9,982 nt of DNA from JABFXC01 sp035551575 (lineage in GTDB: Bacteria > Gemmatimonadota > Gemmatimonadetes > Gemmatimonadales > Gemmatimonadaceae). The translations under genes were made by a program, and so were the position numbers. Shown piece after piece: positions 1-5,739 of this stretch; position 1 is the stretch's first letter, and every line of letters starts with the position of its first letter. The notes under the pieces are model-generated. The model was not told where the DNA came from. It searched no databases and saw only the letters and a program-made list of their open reading frames with translations. The stretch is from NCBI GenBank assembly GCA_035551575.1, contig DASZNJ010000344.1, positions 1 to 9,982 on the forward strand. The letters run 5' to 3'.

Positions 1-31
1 TCTTGATCGAGTTGCCTGACAACTCCTTCAG

Positions 32-74
32 GTGGCCAGGGACGGAATCGAACCGCCGACACGCGGATTTTCAG
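32..74 (-). repeat. att-like duplicate of the tRNA-Phe 3' half
   Basis: This 43-bp stretch is identical to 251-293, with a mismatch on each side. It contains everything from the anticodon loop through the discriminator base of tRNA-Phe plus one base, but no 5' half, so it is not a tRNA gene. Tyrosine-recombinase integrases commonly use the 3' half of a tRNA gene as the crossover site and regenerate it on integration, leaving such a copy at the far end of the element. The match length and the boundary at the anticodon loop fit that. I see no integrase gene in the window. Confidence 0.8.
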
Positions 75-164
75 AACGGTGACCAGCGCGATCGGAGTAG
101 CTGAAAGGTCCGTAGGCAGCCCCAAGGCCCCCCCAATCTACCCGAACGAACGGAAGTAAACGCT

Positions 165-200
165 AAGTCCCGCGACAAGTCCCGCGACAAGTCCCGCGAC
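165..200 (+). repeat. three tandem 12-bp repeats (AAGTCCCGCGAC)
   Basis: The unit AAGTCCCGCGAC occurs at 165-176, 177-188 and 189-200 without mismatch. A partial fourth copy, AAGTCCCG, lies at 224-231. The array is 51 bp from the att-like copy at 251 and between the two att-like copies. Short iterated sites in this position are typical of integrase or excisionase arm sites. Function is inferred from position only. Confidence 0.75.
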
Positions 201-250
201 ATGCTTTTGCGCCCGATGGCGGAAAGTCCCGTAAGTTGTTGTCCTGCTTA

Positions 251-324
<74 letters not shown>

Positions 325-334
325 GTAGTCCCAC

Positions 335-364
335 AATATAAACCCCGGCTCCTCTGCGCTTCAA
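335..364 (-). promoter_or_regulatory. promoter of tRNA-Phe
   Basis: On the minus strand, a -35 box TTGAAG (359-364) and a -10 box TATATT (335-340) are separated by 18 bp. The -10 box ends 10 bp before the first base of the tRNA, so transcription would start close to the mature 5' end. It is the best sigma70-like promoter I can see in the window. Confidence 0.75.
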
Positions 365-466
365 CCGTAATCGCGCTGCAAAGGGACGATTGGCCCGCAC
401 CGTGCCCCTGACTGCTCGAGACCAACATCACCACGCAACCAACTTCCACGCCATCCGAACCCGACC

Positions 467-949
467 ATGCGCCTCGCATACGCCCTCCCCGCCCTCGCTC
501 TCGCCGCCGCCGCCGCCTGCACCCCGGCCTATACCACCGCCGGCAGCTCCGGAGAGACTCCCGCTCCCTCGACCAGCACCACGGGCGACATGGCCGGCAT
601 GACCCACTACATGGCCAACCTCGCCGCGATGAACGGGTCCACGGTGCACGGCACCGCCACGGTCCACTCGATGACCGGACAGCAGACGGTGCAGCTCCAG
701 ATCTCCGGGGGTACCCCGGGCGCGACCTACCCGTGGCACATCCACAGCGGCAGCTGCGCCGACGGCATGACCCCCGTCGTCGGCAGTCCGAGCCTCTACA
801 CCGCCCTCGGCACCAGCGGCGACGGCACCGCCTCGCTCACCGCGAACATCCCCGCGACCCTCGACGCGAACCAGCGCTACCACGTCAACGTCCACGCCTC
901 GCCGACCGACATGGGCACCATCGTCGCCTGCGGCGACCTCACGCGCTAG
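467..949 (+). CDS. exported CHRD/CuZn-SOD-like protein, probable lipoprotein
   Basis: This 160-residue protein starts with a signal sequence ending in an Ala run and Cys18 (a weak lipobox), followed by a Ser/Thr/Pro-rich linker. Residues about 55-159 resemble the CHRD/CuZn superoxide dismutase-like fold. They show an HIH pair (His91, His93), Cys97 shortly after, a YHVNVH segment (His143), and a terminal ACGDL with Cys155 that could pair with Cys97 as in SOD. The zinc-loop His/Asp cluster of true CuZn-SOD is not visible, so dismutase activity is doubtful. Copper binding through the three His, helped by the Met/His-rich stretch 41-49, is possible. No Shine-Dalgarno sequence precedes the ATG. 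It is the only plus-strand gene and converges with queF. Confidence 0.8.
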   Translation: MRLAYALPALALAAAAACTPAYTTAGSSGETPAPSTSTTGDMAGMTHYMANLAAMNGSTVHGTATVHSMTGQQTVQLQISGGTPGATYPWHIHSGSCADGMTPVVGSPSLYTALGTSGDGTASLTANIPATLDANQRYHVNVHASPTDMGTIVACGDLTR

Positions 950-950
950 G

Positions 951-1048
951 CAGGTGCCAGGTGCCAGGTGCCAGGCACGACGCTGACGCTCGTTCTTCGC
1001 GCCGTTCGCTGTTCCGCAGTGCCTCACACCTGACCCCTGACACCTGGC
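951..1048. repeat. intergenic tandem/inverted repeat (CAGGTGC family)
   Basis: CAGGTGC is repeated three times at 951-971, followed by CAGGCAC (972-978). The segment 956-978 is echoed in inverted orientation at 1019-1048 (GTGCCTCACACC... ending CACCTGGC), with about 40 bp between the arms. Related CTGACCCC and CTGACACC words run on towards 1090. The element lies between the convergent 3' ends of the lipoprotein gene and queF. It could be a REP-like element or act as a bidirectional terminator; no T-tract is present. Confidence 0.55.
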
Positions 1049-1067
1049 CCCCTGCAGTTCGCCGTGC

Positions 1068-1490
1068 CTAACGTCCGACCCCCGGCCCCTGACCCCCAGA
1101 CGTCCCGACGTGCCGCGCCGTGATCACCGACTTGATCCCCCCGCGCACGTTGAAGTCCCCGACGACCTCGAGCCGCGCCGGCTGGCAGGCGGCGACGAGG
1201 TCGTCGAGGATCCGGTTCACCGCCCGCTCGTAGAAGATCCCGTCGTTGCGGAAGCTCCACAGGTAGAGCTTGAGGCTCTTCAGCTCGAGGCACTTCTCCG
1301 CCGGCACGTAGGTGATCCGGATGATCCCGAAGTCGGGAGCGCCTCCCTTCAGCAGCGCGAGCTCGGCGGCGTCCGTCTCGATCCCGCCTAACGGGCAGAG
1401 CGAGGTGAACTCGTCGCAGATCATGTGGATCTCGTACTCGCGGTCCGGGTACGGGTTGGCGAACGTCTCCAGCAGGTCGGGTCGTGGCAT
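1068..1490 (-). CDS. queF: NADPH-dependent 7-cyano-7-deazaguanine reductase QueF
   Basis: QueF reduces the nitrile of preQ0 to the amine of preQ1 with NADPH, in the cytosol, on the way to queuosine in tRNA. The 140-residue protein is the short, unimodular type. It shows TSLCP with nucleophile Cys32, PDF with Asp53, the family signature ELKSLKLYLWSFRN (Glu69 onward) and a VVGDFNVRGGI strand near the end. Cys and Asp are 21 residues apart instead of the usual 7, so about 14 residues are inserted between them. The start is fixed: an in-frame TAG lies four codons upstream. No Shine-Dalgarno sequence is seen, and the ATG is buried in a hairpin. The last dozen residues are Gly-rich and come from repeat-like sequence. 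It follows the S41 peptidase by 40 nt. Confidence 0.95.
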   Translation of the reverse strand: MPRPDLLETFANPYPDREYEIHMICDEFTSLCPLGGIETDAAELALLKGGAPDFGIIRITYVPAEKCLELKSLKLYLWSFRNDGIFYERAVNRILDDLVAACQPARLEVVGDFNVRGGIKSVITARHVGTSGGQGPGVGR

Positions 1491-1519
1491 GACCGAAAGC
1501 TAATCGGTCACGCCACGAC
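1481..1519 (-). promoter_or_regulatory. 16-bp hairpin enclosing the queF start codon
   Basis: In minus-strand RNA the arms GTCGTGGC-GT-GACCGA and TCGGTC-AT-GCCACGAC pair over 16 bp with one G-U pair and a 7-nt loop (TTAGCTT). On the plus strand the same position would be an A-C mismatch, which favours the queF mRNA as the functional strand. The queF ATG (1488-1490) lies in the 3' arm, so it would be double-stranded. No T-tract follows, so it is not a standard terminator. The S41 stop codon is 11 nt upstream of the stem, so a terminating ribosome might open it. Confidence 0.6.
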
Positions 1520-1530
1520 CCTTCACAGGC

Positions 1531-3147
1531 TCACTGTCCCGACGCGGTCGCCAGCTGCGCCGCCTTCGGCAGCGCGTCGAGCGCCGACGACACCTCGGCG
1601 TCGAGCAGCGCGCGCATCCGGTAGAACCCGGCGTCCCCCCACTTCGCGTCGGCGATCCGCGGCAGCAGGATCCGGTTCAGCAGCTTGTCGGCATCGGCGC
1701 CGGCGGGAACCGTCACTCCCTGCGCCAGCGCGAACTTCCGGAACTCCCCAAGCGTCGCGTCGGGAAGCGGGCCCGCCGCCGCCAGTGCGTCGAGGCTCGC
1801 GTACTCGTTCGGCGACGCGGTCACCCGCGCCGCCGCCCAGCGCAGCGCGATCGCCCCCTCGCCGACCTGCCCGACCCAGAGCGGCACCGGCGCCCGCGTC
1901 GCCGCGCGCACGTCGGGATAGATCCCGCCGCCCCCGTACACCGTGCGCCCGTGGTCCGTCCTGCACGACGGCCGGCCGATCGTGTCGCGCTCGGCCCGTG
2001 CCCGCCGGTAGTAGTCGTGGCGCGTGATCGAGTGGTAGTCGCGCTGGATCACCCGCCCGCATGGCGTCTTCACCTGGCCGATCACCATCACGAAGATCGA
2101 GCCGTCGGGGAGGGGAAACCCCTGCATCAGCAGCGACTTCCCGAACGTCGGCCGCCCCCAGATCAGCGCCCGGTCGTGGTCCTGCAGCGCTCCCGCCACC
2201 AGCTCGGCCGCGCTCGCCGTCCCGTCGTTCACCATCGCGACGATCGGATACTTCCGCTCCGAGCTGAACATCGACCGCGAGACCTTCTCCGTCTTCGCGA
2301 CGTCCGCCTTCCGTCCCTCCGACGAGTAGACCACCGCCCCCTTCGGCAGGAACTCGCCGGCGACGTCGGCCGCCTGGTCCACCCGCCCCCCCGGGTTGTC
2401 GCGCAGGTCGAGCACGAGGCTCTTCATCCCCTGCTTCTCGAGCGTGCCTAACGCCCTGTGGACGTCGTCGGCGACGTGGTCGTTGCTGAACGTCGTGATC
2501 CGCACGTAGCCGACCTCGGGACGCAGCATGAACGACGCCGGCACCGCCGACTCCTCGCCGAGCTTCTCGCGCTTCACCTCGCGCGTCAGCTGCACCACCG
2601 TCCCGTCCTCGCGCTCACGCTCGAACACGAGCGAGGTCATGCTCCCCTTCGGCCCGGCCAGCGCCATGTCGAGCTCGAACGTGCTCGTCGCCGCCACCGG
2701 CTTCCCGTCGATCGCGATCAGCTCGTCCCCCGGCAGGATGTCCTGCCGCGCCGCCTGCGACCCGGGAATCATCCCGATCACCACCGGCGCCCCGCTGTAA
2801 TACTCGAAGTTGATCCCGACGGGGAACAGCTTGTTCTCCCGCATCGCCTTTTCGCGCTCGGGATCCATCCGCGCGGCCGCCACGACGTACGAATGCGGGT
2901 CGGCGGCCTGCACCATCCCCTCGATCGCCGCCATCAGCAGCACGTGGGTGTCGAGCGAGTCGGGATGGTTCACCCGCAGCTGGTTCAGCACTCCGCTCAG
3001 CATCTGCAGGTCTTCGTACGTCGTCCGGGGGCGCACGACCTTGCGCCCCCCCGCGGCGTCCTGTGCCGCGAGCGGCGCAACGAGCGGCGCGGCGAGCGCC
3101 GCCAGCAGCAGCGTCGCGCTCGCCGCGGTCGTCGCTCGCCCGGTCAC
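1531..3147 (-). CDS. periplasmic S41 carboxyl-terminal processing protease (CtpA/Prc-like)
   Basis: The 538-residue protein starts at a GTG that overlaps the TPR stop codon (GTGA), with GGAGG 6 nt upstream. An open frame continues upstream to 4050 but only antisense-like overlap sequence is added. A Sec signal peptide ends near residues 27-29. A PDZ domain (about 107-193) contains the GDELIAIDG core. The peptidase domain has DLRDNPGG (247-254), the catalytic Ser312 in NDGTASAAE and Lys337 in TFGKS. The 25-residue Ser-Lys spacing is normal for the family. Such proteases cut C-terminal regions of envelope proteins, often cell-wall hydrolases. A C-terminal region of about 120 residues beyond the protease fold is of unknown role. 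The adjacent TPR protein may be its adaptor. Confidence 0.93.
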   Translation of the reverse strand: MTGRATTAASATLLLAALAAPLVAPLAAQDAAGGRKVVRPRTTYEDLQMLSGVLNQLRVNHPDSLDTHVLLMAAIEGMVQAADPHSYVVAAARMDPEREKAMRENKLFPVGINFEYYSGAPVVIGMIPGSQAARQDILPGDELIAIDGKPVAATSTFELDMALAGPKGSMTSLVFEREREDGTVVQLTREVKREKLGEESAVPASFMLRPEVGYVRITTFSNDHVADDVHRALGTLEKQGMKSLVLDLRDNPGGRVDQAADVAGEFLPKGAVVYSSEGRKADVAKTEKVSRSMFSSERKYPIVAMVNDGTASAAELVAGALQDHDRALIWGRPTFGKSLLMQGFPLPDGSIFVMVIGQVKTPCGRVIQRDYHSITRHDYYRRARAERDTIGRPSCRTDHGRTVYGGGGIYPDVRAATRAPVPLWVGQVGEGAIALRWAAARVTASPNEYASLDALAAAGPLPDATLGEFRKFALAQGVTVPAGADADKLLNRILLPRIADAKWGDAGFYRMRALLDAEVSSALDALPKAAQLATASGQ

Positions 3148-4280
3148 TCCGTGCCTCCAGCGATGGCCTTCTGCAGCTCCGCGGCGCGTGTCCGCGCCGC
3201 GTTGGCTCGCTGCTCCTCCGCCCGCGTCGCCCGCGCCGCGTAGGCGAGGTACATCTCCGCCGCTTCCTTGTTGTTCTCGTCGAATTCGAGGATGTAGGCG
3301 AGCGGGAAATACGGCTGCGCGAAGTACGGCTCGAGCGCGATCGCCTTCCGGAGGTGCGTCTTCGCCTCCTCGGTCTTGTTCTGCATCATCAGCGAGACCC
3401 CGAGCTCGTATCGCGCGACGACATCCCCGCTGTCGAGCTCCACCGCCTGGCTCAGCTCCTGGACCGCGGTCGCCGTGTCCCCGGTTGCCGCCGAGAGGCG
3501 GGCGAGCACGACGTGCGCCGGCGCGAACGACAGGTCCTCGGTCAGCGCCCTGCCTAACGCCACGCGGGCGGCGGCGGTGTCCCCCTTCGCCAGCATCAGG
3601 ATCCCGATCGCGTACTCGTACATCTGCTTCGACTCGTACATGCGCACGAGCTTCTTCTCCTCGCGCTTCTTCATGTCGTCGATCAGGATCTGCAGCTCGT
3701 TCGCCGCCGTGTCGTACTGGGCGATCTGGTAAAGCGCGAGCGCGCGATCGTAGCGGAACGAACGGTTGCGCTTCGACTTCACCGCCTCCCCCAGCCGCTC
3801 CGCCGCCTTCATCGGGTTGCCGTGGGCGTAGGCCACGATCCCCTGCATCGCCGGGTCGAGCGACATGTTCAACGGGCCCTCGTCCTCGAACAGCTCGATC
3901 CACAACCCCTGGTACATCATCGGATTGCGCTGCAGCGCCTTCAGCCGCAGCGAATCGATGTGCTGGACCTCCTTGCTCTCGACGATGAACCGCTTCCCGG
4001 CGACGTAGTCCCAGAACCGCTCCGGCCGCCGCTTCCAGTAGGCGACCCATCCCGCGTACAGCGGCTCGGGCGCGCCCGGGTTCAGCCGCTCGGCCCAGTA
4101 GAAGTCGTCGGCGGCGAGGTCGGGACGCCGGCGCAGGTTCGAGAGACCGGCCTGATAGTACGTGAACCAGCTGTTGGTGTCCGCGCCGGCGAAGAGCTCG
4201 GGACGCTTCGGCACCTGCTGCGCGGCGGCAGCGGTCGCCGTTAGGCAGAGCGCGCTCAGGACGAGGAGGGAACGACGCAC
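3144..4280 (-). CDS. exported tetratricopeptide-repeat protein
   Basis: Starting at GTG 4280 gives 378 residues with a clean Sec signal peptide (RRS, a Leu-rich core, then an Ala run to about residue 20). GGAG lies 9 nt upstream. The frame is open to 4547 but that extension is Arg/Pro-rich and would bury the signal peptide. TPR-like helix pairs run through the mature protein; the clearest are about 219-250, 253-282, 287-318 and 321-350. The last two have the classic Ala/Gly/Tyr spacing and end in a basic, Ala-rich helix. There is no lipobox. The stop overlaps the S41 protease start by 4 nt, so the two are co-translated. A role as substrate adaptor or scaffold for the protease is inferred from this pairing; the family alone gives no enzyme activity. 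Confidence 0.85.
   Translation of the reverse strand: MRRSLLVLSALCLTATAAAAQQVPKRPELFAGADTNSWFTYYQAGLSNLRRRPDLAADDFYWAERLNPGAPEPLYAGWVAYWKRRPERFWDYVAGKRFIVESKEVQHIDSLRLKALQRNPMMYQGLWIELFEDEGPLNMSLDPAMQGIVAYAHGNPMKAAERLGEAVKSKRNRSFRYDRALALYQIAQYDTAANELQILIDDMKKREEKKLVRMYESKQMYEYAIGILMLAKGDTAAARVALGRALTEDLSFAPAHVVLARLSAATGDTATAVQELSQAVELDSGDVVARYELGVSLMMQNKTEEAKTHLRKAIALEPYFAQPYFPLAYILEFDENNKEAAEMYLAYAARATRAEEQRANAARTRAAELQKAIAGGTE
3154..3158 (-). promoter_or_regulatory. ribosome binding site deciding the S41 start
   Basis: GGAGG, 6 nt before GTG 3147 and inside the end of the TPR gene. It supports this start over the open frame that runs on upstream. Confidence 0.8.
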
Positions 4281-4331
4281 GGGACGGGGCTCCGTGTGGG
4301 GGGAGGGAGGAGTCCGCTTTCGGGGGCAGCC

Positions 4332-4337
4332 ATCATA
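4332..4337 (-). promoter_or_regulatory. possible -10 box for the TPR-S41-queF operon
   Basis: TATGAT on the minus strand, about 50 nt before the TPR start codon, matches the -10 consensus at five of six positions. No good -35 box is seen 16-18 bp further upstream, so this is weak. Confidence 0.3.
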
Positions 4338-4423
4338 ACGCTTTGCCACCCCCGCCCGCCATCCATTCACCCCTCCCCGAGCGGAATCCGCCCCGTTCCG
4401 ATGGCACGCCGAATGCGTACTCA

Positions 4424-4571
4424 GCCGTTCGGAACAGCCGGCGCAGGGTCTGGCGCAACCCCGGTTCCCGGTCATAGGTTCAAAGAGGACTTCGCGCCGG
4501 CGCCCTCTGTGCCGGCTGCTGCCGCCGCGAGAACGGCGTGGCGGCACCGCCCCCAGGCAATTGCCTGGGGG
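4424..4571 (+). ncRNA. candidate structured small RNA ending at a strong terminator
   Basis: The 352-bp gap 4281-4632 has no convincing gene on either strand. Its right half contains nested pairings. GCCGTTC (4424-4430) pairs with GAACGGC (4531-4537). A continuous 13-bp stem with two G-U pairs joins 4436-4448 to 4505-4517, and GGCGC (4452-4456) pairs with GCGCC (4494-4498). An asymmetric internal loop (5 versus 13 nt) separates the first two stems. A plus-strand terminator follows at once. An extended rod with an internal bubble recalls 6S RNA in outline, but no conserved 6S sequence is recognised and no promoter is evident. The 5' end is unknown. Confidence 0.4.
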
Positions 4572-4584
4572 CTCTTCTTTTATA
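4550..4584 (+). terminator. intrinsic terminator, plus strand
   Basis: A perfect 22-bp palindrome forms a 9-bp stem CCCCCAGGC/GCCTGGGGG around AATT and is followed by CTCTTCTTTTATA. The T-rich tract is only on the plus-strand side. Both flanking genes are on the minus strand, so it does not end a known gene. Confidence 0.75.
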
Positions 4585-4590
4585 CCGTCA

Positions 4591-4620
4591 GGAAATTGAT
4601 GAGGCGGGTCACCCCCCGCC
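4591..4620 (-). terminator. possible terminator after the rhomboid gene
   Basis: On the minus strand, 12 nt after the rhomboid stop codon, GGCGGG and CCCGCC form a 6-bp stem around a 6-nt loop, followed by TCATCAATTT. The tail is only partly T-rich, so it is a weak terminator at best. Confidence 0.35.
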
Positions 4621-4632
4621 GACGGGAACGGC

Positions 4633-5562
4633 TCAGTCGGTGCCGCGCAGCTTCCGCGACATCTCGTCGAGCAGCTTCCGCTCGTCGCTCGTCAGGCTCT
4701 GGATCCCCGTCGCCGAGATCTTGTCGAGCACCAGGTTGAGCGCCTCGGCACGCGGGTCCCCGGTCGCCCGCGGAAGCGCCGTGGGCGCCTGCCGCTTCAC
4801 CACCACGGCCTTGCTCTTCGCCACCGCCTCGTCGCTCGCCGACCCCCGCTCGCTCGTCCGCTCCCGCGGCCGCGGCGCCGAGCGCGGCACCGCGCGCGGG
4901 GTCTCGTCGGGGATGTCAGCCACCGGGGAGATCCGCTGCCGGAGCCGGTCGAGGCTCTGCGCCGACGGCGTCCGCAGGTAGAACCAGGCGAAGGCGAGCC
5001 CGCCCAGGTGCGCCGTGTACGCGACCGCCGTCCCCGATGCGCCGGACATCGTGAACGAGCTCACCCCCTGCACGATGTTCAGAACGATCAGGATCGCGAC
5101 GAACCACTTCACCTTGATCGGGACGACGCCGAACAGCGACAGCTCCTCGTCCGGCCAGTGCATCGCATAGGCGAGCATCACCCCCATCACCGACGCCGAC
5201 GCGCCGAGCAGCAGGCCGCCCCCGCCGAACATCAGGAAGCCGAGCACCCCGCCAAGTGCGCACCACAGGTAGAAGGCGACGAACCGGCCCGGACTCCACA
5301 TGTGTTCCACCCGCGGACCGAACATCCACAGGTTGTACATGTTGAAGGCGAGGTGCCAGAAGCCGAAATGGACGAAGGCGTACGTCACGACCGTCCACAC
5401 GGAATGCGTCAGGTCGCTGCGCTGGAAGGCCAGCCAGTTCCAGACGTCGCGGTCGCCTAACGCCGCGACCTGCAGGAAGTAGATCGCGACCGTGATCGCG
5501 ATCAACGCCTGCACGGCGCGCGTCATCCGCGGTGCTTCGTCGGTGTCGGTGGAAAACGCCAT
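4633..5562 (-). CDS. rhomboid family intramembrane serine protease
   Basis: Rhomboids cut single-pass membrane proteins inside the lipid bilayer. The 309-residue protein has a six-helix core from about residue 14 to 196. The markers are complete: a His70/Asn74 pair in a WHLAFNMY helix, the catalytic Ser122 in LLGASASVMG (Ala where most rhomboids have the second Gly), and the catalytic His185 in TAHLGG. A basic, disordered linker (about 205-265) leads to a short helical domain (266-306) with the LDKI...G..SLTSDE pattern seen at the C-terminus of many Bacteroidota/Gemmatimonadota rhomboids, which I take to be DUF6576. The substrate is unknown. The Shine-Dalgarno sequence is weak. Gaps on both sides suggest it is transcribed alone. 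Confidence 0.95.
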   Translation of the reverse strand: MAFSTDTDEAPRMTRAVQALIAITVAIYFLQVAALGDRDVWNWLAFQRSDLTHSVWTVVTYAFVHFGFWHLAFNMYNLWMFGPRVEHMWSPGRFVAFYLWCALGGVLGFLMFGGGGLLLGASASVMGVMLAYAMHWPDEELSLFGVVPIKVKWFVAILIVLNIVQGVSSFTMSGASGTAVAYTAHLGGLAFAWFYLRTPSAQSLDRLRQRISPVADIPDETPRAVPRSAPRPRERTSERGSASDEAVAKSKAVVVKRQAPTALPRATGDPRAEALNLVLDKISATGIQSLTSDERKLLDEMSRKLRGTD

Positions 5563-5739
5563 CGGGTGCCTGCCCTGCTGCTCGCCATGCGCCAGCGCGC
5601 GTTCGCTGGCTGCCCACTCTGATTAACACACGCGCGAGCCGCCAGTTCCGCTGCGCGCCCTTCCGGTCGACGATCCCGCGCTCCCCCCGTCACGCGGCGC
5701 CCTGCCCCGTGCCATCCGGCACGTGTCGTCCGGCGCCCC
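5563..5739. other. 177-bp gap between ddl and the rhomboid gene with two hairpins
   Basis: Just after the ddl stop, CGTGCC/GGCACG (5708-5723) forms a 6-bp stem with a 4-nt loop but no T-tract. Upstream of the rhomboid gene, GCCAGCG/CGCTGGC (5591-5610) forms a 7-bp stem in the likely leader. GTTAAT (minus strand, 5622-5627) is a poor -10 candidate. No further gene is supported. Confidence 0.35.

Noticed and set aside
165..200. CRISPR array
   Set aside because: The repeats are 12 bp, directly adjacent without spacers, and no cas gene is near.
428..1027. Minus-strand open frame of 199 codons opposite the SOD-like gene
   Set aside because: Gly/Arg/Val-rich with no recognisable motif; the plus frame has a signal peptide and conserved HIH and ACGDL motifs.
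1481..1519. Terminator of the S41 gene
   Set aside because: The stem is long but no T-rich tract follows on the minus strand, and it includes the queF start codon.
3148..4050. Upstream extension of the S41 protease frame
   Set aside because: It overlaps the TPR gene, would place the signal peptide in mid-protein, and the GTG at 3147 has a good ribosome binding site.
4281..4547. Upstream extension of the TPR gene
   Set aside because: The extra residues are Arg/Pro-rich without a domain and would bury a clean signal peptide.
4424..4571. Known RNA gene (SRP RNA, tmRNA, RNase P RNA)
   Set aside because: No conserved sequence of these RNAs is visible, and the gap is too short for a full tmRNA or RNase P RNA with its own promoter.
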